A stretch of 7,579 nt of DNA from Eubacteriales Family XIII. Incertae Sedis bacterium (GTDB lineage: Bacteria; Bacillota_A; Clostridia; Peptostreptococcales; Anaerovoracaceae). Where the stretch lies: positions 1 through 7,579 of the forward strand of contig JAITLA010000262.1 in assembly GCA_031278145.1 (NCBI GenBank), written 5' to 3'. The notes beneath the pieces were generated by a model that searched no databases, was not told the DNA's origin, and worked only from the letters and a program-made list of their open reading frames with translations. The position numbers were made by a program, and so were the translations under genes. Below are positions 1 to 6,647 of the stretch, in pieces. Each line of letters begins with the position of its first letter. The stretch's first letter is position 1.

Positions 1-60
1 TACATTATAGAGCAGACGCGCGATATGCGCAAGCCCCGAAGGGAAATGCCGAAATACGCC

Positions 61-89
61 TTGACAAGCGAGCCGCGCTCCTGTATCCT
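61..89 (+). promoter_or_regulatory. Probable sigma-70 type promoter of the ATPase gene
   Basis: A perfect -35 hexamer TTGACA (61-66) is followed by exactly 17 bases and then TATCCT (84-89), which matches four of six consensus -10 bases. The predicted transcription start is near base 96, just ahead of the inverted repeat at 100-152, so that repeat would lie at the very 5' end of the transcript. The next gene on this strand starts at 185. The -35 and spacing are strong and the -10 is moderate. The assignment is by eye only. Confidence 0.6.
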
Positions 90-99
90 TAAAGCATCG

Positions 100-152
100 A
101 CGGCGGTTAATTTAATGTGCGTTAATTTAATGCACATTAAATTAACCGCCGT
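100..152 (+). repeat. AT-rich 21-bp inverted repeat with a third copy of its core in the loop
   Basis: Bases 100-120 pair perfectly with 132-152, giving a 21-bp stem and an 11-base loop. The core GTTAATTTAATG occurs at 106-117, again as a direct repeat in the loop and arm at 121-132, and inverted at 135-146. The second and third copies alone form an alternative 12-bp hairpin with a 2-base loop. The element sits just downstream of the predicted -10 box and 20 bases before the Shine-Dalgarno sequence of the ATPase gene. It could be a repressor operator with three half-sites, a 5' mRNA hairpin with two competing folds, or the remnant of a small mobile repeat. No T-run follows it, so it is not a normal terminator. 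Confidence 0.85.
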
Positions 153-184
153 TAAACCGGCAATCCCGGACGGAGCGCGACGCA

Positions 185-1495
185 GTGAAATTTTACGACA
201 GGAAAACAGAACTTGCGATCCTTGCCCAAACTCGGAAAAACTCCGAAAAAGGCGGCTGCTTTACGGCGATTTACGGACGCCGCCGCGTGGGAAAGACCGC
301 CTTGATCCTGGAATCGATGCGGGACGGGAGGTCCCTGTATCTCTTCATTTCCAGAAAGACCGAGGCGCTGCTTTGCGGTGAATTTCAACAGGAGGCGGAG
401 GCCGCGCTGGGCCTGCGGATCTACGGCGCCGTTTCGCGCTTTCGCGATCTGTTTGAACAACTGCTGATCTATTCGGAAAAAGAGCCTTTCACCTTGGTTT
501 TGGACGAATTTCAAGAATTCGAACGCGTCAATCCCTCCGTGTTCGGCGATATGCAAAACCTCTGGGATCGGTACGGGGAGCGGGCCAAGCTGAACCTCAT
601 CGTGTGCGGCTCCGTTTATTCGCTCATGGTGAAATTGTTTGAGAATCAAAAGGAACCGCTGTTCGGCCGTCTTACGTCCAAGATCACGCTGCGCCCCTTT
701 CGTCCGAGCATCCTCAAGGAAATCCTTTCGGATGCGCGCCCGTCCTTTGAGCCCGAGGATCTGCTCTGCCTCTACATATTGAGCGGCGGATTGCCGCAGT
801 ACATTCGCTGGCTGCTCGACGCGGGCGCCGCGGACGCCGAAACCATGCTGCGGACGGTGGTTTCGCCCGGTTCCCCCTTCATAAGCGAGGGCAGGGACCT
901 GTTGGTTTCGGAATTCGGCAAGGAATACGGCACGTACTTCTCCGTTTTGCAGCTGATTGCCTCGGGCAAGACCTCTCAGAGCGAGATCGATTCCGTCATC
1001 GGAAAGAACACGGGGGCTTACCTGCAAACCCTGGAACAGGTGCACAGCCTTATCGCCCGAAACAGGCCGCTGTTTTCGAAGCCGGGAAGCAGGAATACGA
1101 AATGGAAAATACAGGACCCCTGGCTGCGTTTCTGGTTTCGCTTTATTTATCCGCGGCAGGCGCTCGTCGAAACAAACCGCTTCGATCTGTTGCTCGAACT
1201 GATCCGGCGCGATTACGAGCAATTCAGCGGGCAGTCGCTGGAGCAATATTTCAGGGAAAAGATCGAAGAAGAGGGTCGTATGAACCGCATCGGCGGATAT
1301 TGGGACAGCAAGGGGCAAAACGAAATCGACATCGTCGCGCTGAGCGAATTGGACCACGTCGCGCTGCTTGCGGAGGTCAAACGGAACCCGCACCGAATCG
1401 ATTTGGAAAAGCTGAAGGCCAAGGCGGAGAAGATCCGTCCGCAGCTGGAGGACTACAGGACGGAGTACAAAGCCCTTTCCCTAAAGGATATGTGA
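185..1495 (+). CDS. ATP-binding protein, archaeal-type ATPase with DUF234 / PD-(D/E)XK-like C-terminus
   Basis: This is a 436-residue predicted cytoplasmic P-loop ATPase of the PF01637 plus DUF234 architecture, a widespread family without a settled function. The Walker A motif GRRRVGKT is at residues 31-38 and the Walker B motif LVLDEFQ at 104-110. A winged-helix-like region spans about 264-310. The family hallmark DPWLRFWFRFIYP is at 311-323. The C-terminal region has the spacing of a PD-(D/E)XK nuclease fold: D382 in EID, then E397-V-K399. The length is normal for the family and no frameshift is seen. The GTG start is preceded by GGAG at 172-175, nine bases away, and the protein begins with the expected short lead into the ATPase domain. 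Its codon use looks richer in A+T than nadE next door, which suggests separate acquisition. Regulation probably acts through the palindrome at 100-152. Family assignment is firm. Nuclease activity is inference. Confidence 0.9.
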   Translation: MKFYDRKTELAILAQTRKNSEKGGCFTAIYGRRRVGKTALILESMRDGRSLYLFISRKTEALLCGEFQQEAEAALGLRIYGAVSRFRDLFEQLLIYSEKEPFTLVLDEFQEFERVNPSVFGDMQNLWDRYGERAKLNLIVCGSVYSLMVKLFENQKEPLFGRLTSKITLRPFRPSILKEILSDARPSFEPEDLLCLYILSGGLPQYIRWLLDAGAADAETMLRTVVSPGSPFISEGRDLLVSEFGKEYGTYFSVLQLIASGKTSQSEIDSVIGKNTGAYLQTLEQVHSLIARNRPLFSKPGSRNTKWKIQDPWLRFWFRFIYPRQALVETNRFDLLLELIRRDYEQFSGQSLEQYFREKIEEEGRMNRIGGYWDSKGQNEIDIVALSELDHVALLAEVKRNPHRIDLEKLKAKAEKIRPQLEDYRTEYKALSLKDM

Positions 1496-1502
1496 ACAGC
1501 CG

Positions 1503-1524
1503 GGGCGGCCTCGCCCGGCCGCCC
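1503..1524 (+). other. GC-rich hairpin between the ATPase gene and nadE
   Basis: GGGCGGCC (1503-1510) pairs perfectly with GGCCGCCC (1517-1524) around a 6-base loop. It begins eight bases after the ATPase stop codon and ends shortly before the nadE ribosome binding site. No T-run follows (the next bases are GAGAAAACG), so it is not a classical intrinsic terminator. It could weaken read-through, protect the upstream mRNA end, or be incidental in GC-rich DNA. Confidence 0.4.
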
Positions 1525-1539
1525 GAGAAAACGCACAAC

Positions 1540-1547
1540 AAAGGAGG
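1540..1547 (+). promoter_or_regulatory. Strong ribosome binding site of nadE
   Basis: AAAGGAGG lies five bases before the ATG at 1553. It is a near-perfect Shine-Dalgarno sequence and fixes the nadE start. Confidence 0.9.
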
Positions 1548-1552
1548 CTCTC

Positions 1553-3544
1553 ATGAGCGACAAGCAGCTCGGAATGCTCCGCGTCGCGGCGGTCACGCCC
1601 AAGCTCAGGCTCGCGGACACAAAATACAACGCGCGGGAGATCCTGCGCTGCGCGCGAAGGGCCGAGGATGCGGGCGCCGGCGTCACGCTCTTCCCGGAGC
1701 TCTGCCTGACGGGCTACAGCTGCGGCGATCTCTTCTGTCAGGAGGCGCTCTACCGCAGCCAGCTCGACGCCCTGGCGGAGCTCGTTGCGGAGAGCGCCGC
1801 GCTGAAGTCCGCTCTGATCGTCGGCGCCTTCCTGCGCGTCGAAAACCACCTGTACAACTGCGCGCTGCTTCTGCGGCGGGGTGAGATCCTCGGCGCCGTG
1901 CCCAAGTTCTTCCTGCCGAACACGAAGGAATTCTACGAGGCGCGCTGGTTTGCGTCGGGCGCCGCGCTCGCGGGCCGGCGGACGCGGACCGTCGTGCTCG
2001 ACCGGGAGATACCCTTCGGCAGCCTGCTCTTCCGCGACGCCGCAGGCGGGCCGGCCTTCGGCATAGAGCTGTGCGAGGACCTGTGGATGCCCGTTTCTCC
2101 CGGGGCGCTGCTGTCGCTGAACGGCGCCCTGATCCTCTTCAACCCCTCCGCCAGCAATGAGGTCGTCGGCAAGCCGGCCTTCCGGCGCGCGCTCGTGCTG
2201 CAGGACAGCGCAAAAAATATCTGCGGCTACGTCTACGCTTCCGCCGGCGTGCACGAATCCACGACGGACCTCGTCTTCGGCGGCCATGACATCATCGCGG
2301 AGAACGGCGCCCTGCTCGCGGAGGGCAAGCTCTTCGCGCGCGAGAGCGCCATGATCCTGGCCGACCTCGACTATGAAAAATTGCAATTCGAGCGCAGCCA
2401 GACGAAGGCGATGGCGGACTGCGCGGCGGCCTTCGCCGAGCGCGGCGATTGCGAAACGGTGCGCATCCCGCCGCTGCGCGTGCTGACGGAGGCCGACGAT
2501 CTCCTGCGCGTCTACCCCAAGACGCCCTTCGTACCCGATTCGCCCGTCGTCATCGATGAACGCTGCCACGAGGTATTCCACATACAGACGGCGGGCCTCG
2601 CCCGCCGCCTGGAGCACGCGGGACCCGCGACCAAGACCGTCGTCGGGGTTTCGGGCGGGCTGGATTCCACGCTGGCCCTGCTCGTGTGCGCCGAAACCCT
2701 CAAGCTGCTCGGACGGCCGCCCTCGGACATGATCGCCGTCACCATGCCGGGCTTTGGCACGACGGACGAAACCCGCGCGAACGCCGTCGAGCTCATGCGC
2801 CTGCTCGGGGCCGATACGCGCGAGATTCCCATCGGCGATTCCGTGCTGAAACATTTCGCCGACATCGGCCACGACCCCGCCGTCCGCGACCGCACCTACG
2901 AAAACGCGCAGGCGCGGGCGCGCACCATGATCCTGATGGACACGGCAAACCGAGAGGGCGGCATCGTCGTCGGCACGGGCGATCTGTCGGAGGCCGCGCT
3001 CGGCTGGTCCACCTACAACGGCGACCATATGTCGATGTACGGCGTCAACGCCGGCATCCCCAAGACCCTCGTCCGCTTCGTAATCGCTTGGGTGGCGGAA
3101 CACCGGCTCGCCGGCGAGGCGGAGGAAAAGGACTTCAGCGGCGACAACGCGCGCCTCGGGCACACGCTCCGGCGCATCCTCGACACGCCCATATCGCCGG
3201 AGCTTCTGCCGCCCGACGCCGACGGGCGGATCGCACAAAAAACGGAGGACGCAATCGGACCCTACATCCTCCATGACTTCTTCCTGTACTATACGATGCG
3301 CTTCGGCATGCGGCCCGCAAAGCTGCTCGCAATCGCCGCGCGCGCCTTCGCCGACGTCTGCGACCGCGAAACGGTCCGAAGATGGCTCACCGTATTCTAT
3401 GAGCGATTCTTCTCGCAGCAGTTCAAGCGCAGCTGCGTGCCGGACGGACCCAAGGTCGGCACGGTCAGCCTGTCGCCGCGCGGCGACTGGCGCATGCCGA
3501 GCGACGCCTCGGCGCGGGTATGGCTCGCGGACCTCGACGTCTGA
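1553..3544 (+). CDS. nadE: Glutamine-dependent NAD+ synthetase
   Basis: This cytoplasmic enzyme catalyses the last step of NAD+ synthesis: deamido-NAD+ (nicotinate adenine dinucleotide), ATP and glutamine give NAD+, AMP, PPi and glutamate. The 663-residue protein is the bifunctional form. Its N-terminal nitrilase-like glutaminase domain (about 8-290) carries the triad E49 (FPELCLTGYS), K118 (VPKFFLP) and C174 (ELCEDLW), which releases ammonia from glutamine. The C-terminal synthetase domain (about 340-663) has the pyrophosphate-binding loop SGGLDST at 367-373 and the conserved GTGDLSEAALGW block at 474-485. Length fits the family and all catalytic residues are present. The start is fixed by AAAGGAGG five bases upstream. 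It follows the ATPase gene by 57 bases but has no evident functional link to it. No separate promoter was recognised in that gap, so it may be read from the promoter at 61-89 or from an unseen one. It converges on the ECF operon. Confidence 0.97.
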   Translation: MSDKQLGMLRVAAVTPKLRLADTKYNAREILRCARRAEDAGAGVTLFPELCLTGYSCGDLFCQEALYRSQLDALAELVAESAALKSALIVGAFLRVENHLYNCALLLRRGEILGAVPKFFLPNTKEFYEARWFASGAALAGRRTRTVVLDREIPFGSLLFRDAAGGPAFGIELCEDLWMPVSPGALLSLNGALILFNPSASNEVVGKPAFRRALVLQDSAKNICGYVYASAGVHESTTDLVFGGHDIIAENGALLAEGKLFARESAMILADLDYEKLQFERSQTKAMADCAAAFAERGDCETVRIPPLRVLTEADDLLRVYPKTPFVPDSPVVIDERCHEVFHIQTAGLARRLEHAGPATKTVVGVSGGLDSTLALLVCAETLKLLGRPPSDMIAVTMPGFGTTDETRANAVELMRLLGADTREIPIGDSVLKHFADIGHDPAVRDRTYENAQARARTMILMDTANREGGIVVGTGDLSEAALGWSTYNGDHMSMYGVNAGIPKTLVRFVIAWVAEHRLAGEAEEKDFSGDNARLGHTLRRILDTPISPELLPPDADGRIAQKTEDAIGPYILHDFFLYYTMRFGMRPAKLLAIAARAFADVCDRETVRRWLTVFYERFFSQQFKRSCVPDGPKVGTVSLSPRGDWRMPSDASARVWLADLDV

Positions 3545-3545
3545 A

Positions 3546-3562
3546 CGCGGACGCCCGCCGCG
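3546..3562. terminator. Weak hairpin in the convergent nadE/queT gap
   Basis: Only 28 bases separate the nadE stop from the queT stop. They contain CGCGG (3546-3550) and CCGCG (3558-3562) around a 7-base loop. It could act as a shared roadblock for both convergent transcripts, but the stem is only five pairs and no T-run follows on either strand. Termination here is inferred from the gene layout and not from a good terminator. Confidence 0.25.
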
Positions 3563-3572
3563 CGTGCCGCAT

Positions 3573-4103
3573 CTATTGCCGGCCGAATATCCCCCTGCGC
3601 TTTTCAAGCACGCGCAGGAGGGGATAGCCCGCGCCGTAGCACGCGATCGCCTCACCGGCGCCGACCCAGAGCATGTTCGCGAGCAGGGAGGCATTCACGC
3701 CGTAGGCGTAATACAGCATGGCGCCTATGATGACCGCATTGCAGACGACGGGAGGCAGGGGCACGAGGATGCGCCGCTTCCTGAGCAGAAAGCCGCCGCA
3801 GGCCGCCAAAAGGGTGGCGAGGCTGCCGCAGACCGCGTCCACGACCCCGTAGGGGCTTATGATGTTGGACACGAAGCAGCCCACGAAGAGCCCGGGGATC
3901 GCCGCGGGCGTGAAGTACGGAAGAACGGTCAGGGCTTCCGAAACGCGCAGCTGCACGGGGCCGTAGCTGAGCGGCGCGAGCGCTATCGTCAAGGCGGCGT
4001 AGGCCGCGCCGATTACGGCCGCGTGCACGCAGAAGCGGAGCCGTCCGCCCGCCCGCGCCGCGAGCGCGTCCTTGTCTGTGAATTCATTCATATGCCTTTG
4101 CAT
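3573..4103 (-). CDS. queT: QueT-family S component of an ECF transporter (queuosine precursor uptake)
   Basis: This is a 176-residue integral membrane protein resembling QueT (formerly DUF988/COG4708), the substrate-binding subunit of an ECF transporter. About five hydrophobic segments lie near residues 25-45, 55-80, 88-106, 112-134 and 138-160. The family signature YGPVQLRVSEALTVLP is at 47-62. Known relatives are tied to uptake of preQ1 or queuine for queuosine tRNA modification; the exact substrate here is inferred. It is the last gene of the minus-strand operon, 29 bases after ecfT, so EcfA1, EcfA2 and EcfT are probably its partners. The start is uncertain. The first ATG (4103) has GGGAAGGG directly abutting it, while the in-frame ATG at 4091 has AAAGG three bases upstream; the choice changes only four residues. 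No preQ1 riboswitch fits in the short gap before it. Confidence 0.88.
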   Translation of the reverse strand: MQRHMNEFTDKDALAARAGGRLRFCVHAAVIGAAYAALTIALAPLSYGPVQLRVSEALTVLPYFTPAAIPGLFVGCFVSNIISPYGVVDAVCGSLATLLAACGGFLLRKRRILVPLPPVVCNAVIIGAMLYYAYGVNASLLANMLWVGAGEAIACYGAGYPLLRVLEKRRGIFGRQ

Positions 4104-4132
4104 CCCTTCCCGTGTCGTTAAAAACCATCCGG

Positions 4133-4966
4133 CTAAAGCAAGGCCGCCAGGGCCGCGTACAGCACGCCCGCATACAGGCGCTCCAGCAATATCAGCGCAA
4201 CGAACAGCGCCATGAGCGGGATCGCGACCGCGTCCACCCGCCCGAGCTTCAGCGCGTGCAGCTTCGTGCGACCCTCGCCGCCGCGATAACAGCGCGCCTC
4301 CATCGCCATGGCCAGATCCTGCGCGATCCGGAAGGCGCTTATGAAGAGCGGCACGAGTATGGGGATCAGATTCTTCGCCCGCCGCAGGATGCTGCCGCTC
4401 TCAAAGTCCGCGCCCCGCGCCATCTGCGCCTTCATGATCTTGTCCGTTTCCTCGAGCAGCGTGGGGATGAAGCGCAGCGCAATCGTCATCATCATGGCCA
4501 GCTCGTGCGCGGGAACGCCGAACGCGCGAAGCGGGCCGAGCAGGCTCTCTATGCCATCCGTCAGCTTGATCGGCTTCGTCGTGAGCGTCAGGAGCGAGGA
4601 ACCCACGATGAGAAGCACGAGCCGCAGGCCCATGAACACCGCGCCGTACAGGCCCTCGCGCGTGATCGTCAAGAACCCGAGCCGCACGAGGGGCGTCCCC
4701 GCGGTCATGAACATGTTCAGCAGGAAGGTGAACAGGATGATCAGAAAGACGGCCTTGAGGCCGCGCAGGATGAAGCCCAAGGGCACGCGCGACACGGCTA
4801 TGACGCCGCCGAGCGCCGCAATCGCGACGGCATAGCCCAAAAAGTCGCGCACGATGAAGAGCATGACGATAAAGACCAAGGTGCTCACGATCTTCAGCCT
4901 CGGGTCCAAGCGATGCACCCACGTATCGCCCGGATAGTATTGTCCGATTGTGATGTCCCGTATCAC
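4133..4966 (-). CDS. ecfT: ECF transporter transmembrane coupling protein EcfT
   Basis: EcfT is the 277-residue membrane scaffold that couples ATP hydrolysis by EcfA1/EcfA2 to movement of an S component. The N-terminal family motif HRLDPR is at 18-23. Several hydrophobic segments lie at about 26-60, 66-90, 105-128 and 245-272. The two cytoplasmic coupling motifs are present: ARG at 183-185 (QMARGADF) and ARC at 224-226 (MEARCYRGG). They dock into the grooves of the ATPases. The start is the GTG at 4966, whose last two bases fall in the ecfA2 stop codon (GTGA overlap). A longer open frame runs upstream inside ecfA2, but its extra 48 residues are arginine/glycine-rich and unlike EcfT, so it is rejected. 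ecfT precedes queT by 29 bases and is translationally coupled to ecfA2. Confidence 0.94.
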   Translation of the reverse strand: MIRDITIGQYYPGDTWVHRLDPRLKIVSTLVFIVMLFIVRDFLGYAVAIAALGGVIAVSRVPLGFILRGLKAVFLIILFTFLLNMFMTAGTPLVRLGFLTITREGLYGAVFMGLRLVLLIVGSSLLTLTTKPIKLTDGIESLLGPLRAFGVPAHELAMMMTIALRFIPTLLEETDKIMKAQMARGADFESGSILRRAKNLIPILVPLFISAFRIAQDLAMAMEARCYRGGEGRTKLHALKLGRVDAVAIPLMALFVALILLERLYAGVLYAALAALL

Positions 4967-5826
4967 CGCGCCCTCTCCCCTTTCAGGTAACGATCCAGCA
5001 GTTCTTCCGCCTCGTCCATGTGCAGGGGGCTGCCCTCCACCGCGACGCCGCCGAGCCGCAATCCGCGCATGAGCTCCGTCACGGGAGGCAGGCCGAGGCC
5101 GATGGCGCACAGGAGTTCCTCGTGCGCAAACACCTCCGCCGGCGAGCCGCTGAGCACGACCCGACCCTTGTCCAAGACGATGACGCGATCCGCCATGCGC
5201 GCGATGTCGCCCATATTGTGCGAAATGAGGATCACGATGACGCGCCGGCGCTCCTTGATCCCCTCCAGCATCTCGAGCACGTCCTTCTGCGATCTCGGGT
5301 CGAGGCCCGCCGTGGGCTCGTCGAGGATAAGCACCTCGGGCCGCATGGCAATCACGCCCGCGATCACCGCCTTGCGCTTCTGCCCACCCGAAAGCTCGAA
5401 GGGGGAACGCTGCGCGAAGGCCTCAAAATCAAGGCCGACGACGGACATGGACTCCCGGACGCGCTCGTCCGTTTCCTCCTTGGAAAGCCCCAAATTCGAA
5501 GGGCCGAACGCGATATCCTTGTATACGGTTTCCTCGAAGAGCTGGTATTCGGGATATTGAAACAGCAGGCCGATCCGCCTGCGAATATCGGTCAGCTTCG
5601 CGCCCTTCGCGCTGATCTCCGCGTCGCCGATGAACACCTGCCCCGATTTGGGTTTTAACAGTCCGTTCAGATGCTGTACGAGGGTGGATTTGCCCGAACC
5701 CGTATGCCCGATCAACCCGACGAATTCACCGTCCGCGATCTCGAGGCTCACCTTATCCAAGGCCAAGGTTTCGTAGGGCGTGCCCGCGCCGTAAACATAG
5801 ACGAGATCCTTGACTTTTATCGACAT
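4963..5826 (-). CDS. ecfA2: ECF transporter ATP-binding protein EcfA2
   Basis: This is the second of the paired ABC ATPases that drive ECF vitamin uptake, a 287-residue protein on the inner face of the membrane. Its motifs are complete: Walker A GHTGSGKST at 40-48, Q-loop Q90, signature LSGGQ at 145-149, Walker B VLILDE at 165-170 with catalytic E170, D-loop GLDP at 174-177 and switch H203. The stretch FQYPEYQLFEETVYKDIAFG (89-108) is typical of EcfA2 and separates it from EcfA1. The ATG at 5826 lies inside the end of ecfA1 (10-base overlap), and its stop overlaps the ecfT start, so the three genes are probably translated together. The GAGG upstream is distant, which fits coupling by a terminating ribosome. 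Confidence 0.96.
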   Translation of the reverse strand: MSIKVKDLVYVYGAGTPYETLALDKVSLEIADGEFVGLIGHTGSGKSTLVQHLNGLLKPKSGQVFIGDAEISAKGAKLTDIRRRIGLLFQYPEYQLFEETVYKDIAFGPSNLGLSKEETDERVRESMSVVGLDFEAFAQRSPFELSGGQKRKAVIAGVIAMRPEVLILDEPTAGLDPRSQKDVLEMLEGIKERRRVIVILISHNMGDIARMADRVIVLDKGRVVLSGSPAEVFAHEELLCAIGLGLPPVTELMRGLRLGGVAVEGSPLHMDEAEELLDRYLKGERAR

Positions 5827-6647
5827 AAATACGCAACCATTTCCTCGAGCCCGATGACGTCCGCGGGGATGTCATGTCCCCGCCGCCTGAGCCTGTCGCA
5901 GAGCTCCACCGTCAGCGGAACGTCCAGATGCAGCGCCCTTATCGCATCCGAATGCCCGAAGATCTCCGCCGGCGGCCCGTCCAGGACGACCGTGCCCGCG
6001 TCCATGATCAAGACGCGATCCGCCTTGACGGCTTCCTCCATAAAGTGCGTGATCAGCACGACCGTCACGCCGTCGCCGTGCAGGCGCAACAGGATGTCCA
6101 TCACCTCACGTCGCCCGCGCGGATCGAGCATCGCGGTGGGTTCGTCAAAGACGATGCAGCGTGGACGCATCGCGACGACGCCCGCAATCGCCACGCGCTG
6201 CTTCTGCCCCCCGGAGAGCATGTGCGGCGATTTCGCCCGCTCCTCGCACATATCCACGGCCTGCAGCGCGTCCGCGACCCGCCGCCTGATTTCCTCCGGC
6301 GCCAGCCCGAGGTTCTCCGGTCCGATGGCCACGTCATCCTCGACGATGGCCGAAACGATCTGATTGTCCGGGTTTTGAAACACCATGCCGGCCCGGCGGC
6401 GAACCTCCCACAGCGCGCCCTCGTCCGAGGTGCAAAAGCCGTCCACATAGACGGCGCCGCCGCTCGGCAGAAGCAGGGCGTTGATGTTCTTCGCGAGCGT
6501 GGACTTGCCGGAGCCGTTTCTTCCGATGATCGCGGTAAAGCTGCCTTCTTCTATATCTATGCTGACGCCGCCGATGGCTTTGACCGGCGGCGACTCGTCG
6601 TCTTTCCTGTATTCAAAGACCAGATTCTCCGTTTTGATGATCGTCAA
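5817..6647 (-). CDS. ecfA1: ECF transporter ATP-binding protein EcfA1
   Basis: This is the first ABC ATPase of the ECF energising module, 276 residues from the chosen start. Walker A GRNGSGKST is at 42-50, Q-loop Q91, signature LSGGQ at 144-148, Walker B CIVFDE at 164-169 with catalytic E169, D-loop MLDP at 173-176 and switch H201. FQNPDNQIVSAIVEDDVAIG (90-109) is diagnostic of EcfA1. The start is taken as TTG at 6647, which overlaps the stop of the upstream lipoprotein gene (TTGA) and gives the normal N-terminus (TIIKTENLVFEY). An in-frame ATG at 6704 would add 19 basic residues not expected in the family. No strong Shine-Dalgarno is seen, so initiation probably relies on coupling. EcfA1 pairs with EcfA2 and EcfT. 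Confidence 0.93.
   Translation of the reverse strand: MTIIKTENLVFEYRKDDESPPVKAIGGVSIDIEEGSFTAIIGRNGSGKSTLAKNINALLLPSGGAVYVDGFCTSDEGALWEVRRRAGMVFQNPDNQIVSAIVEDDVAIGPENLGLAPEEIRRRVADALQAVDMCEERAKSPHMLSGGQKQRVAIAGVVAMRPRCIVFDEPTAMLDPRGRREVMDILLRLHGDGVTVVLITHFMEEAVKADRVLIMDAGTVVLDGPPAEIFGHSDAIRALHLDVPLTVELCDRLRRRGHDIPADVIGLEEMVAYLCR

Noticed and set aside
100..152. Inverted repeat as an intrinsic terminator
   Set aside because: The stem is AT-rich, no T-run follows, and it lies between a good promoter and the gene it would serve.
25..381. 118-codon plus-strand open frame running through the palindrome
   Set aside because: It overlaps the promoter, the inverted repeat and the start of the ATPase gene in another frame, and its translation is low-complexity with no family resemblance.
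152..1393. 413-codon open frame on the minus strand opposite the ATPase gene
   Set aside because: The sense strand encodes clear Walker motifs and the DUF234 hallmark. The antisense product has no recognisable motif.
1481..3694. 737-codon open frame on the minus strand opposite nadE
   Set aside because: It is the antisense of a GC-rich gene with strong third-position bias. Its translation is rich in Arg, Ala, Gly and Glu and resembles no family, whereas nadE on the other strand has all catalytic motifs.
4112..4990. 292-codon plus-strand open frame opposite ecfT
   Set aside because: It is an Arg/Gln/His/Glu-rich shadow of a membrane protein gene. EcfT motifs on the minus strand explain the region.
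4967..5110. Longer N-terminus for ecfT starting at 5110
   Set aside because: The extra 48 residues lie wholly inside ecfA2, are Arg/Gly-rich and precede the normal EcfT N-terminus. The GTG overlapping the ecfA2 stop is the better start.
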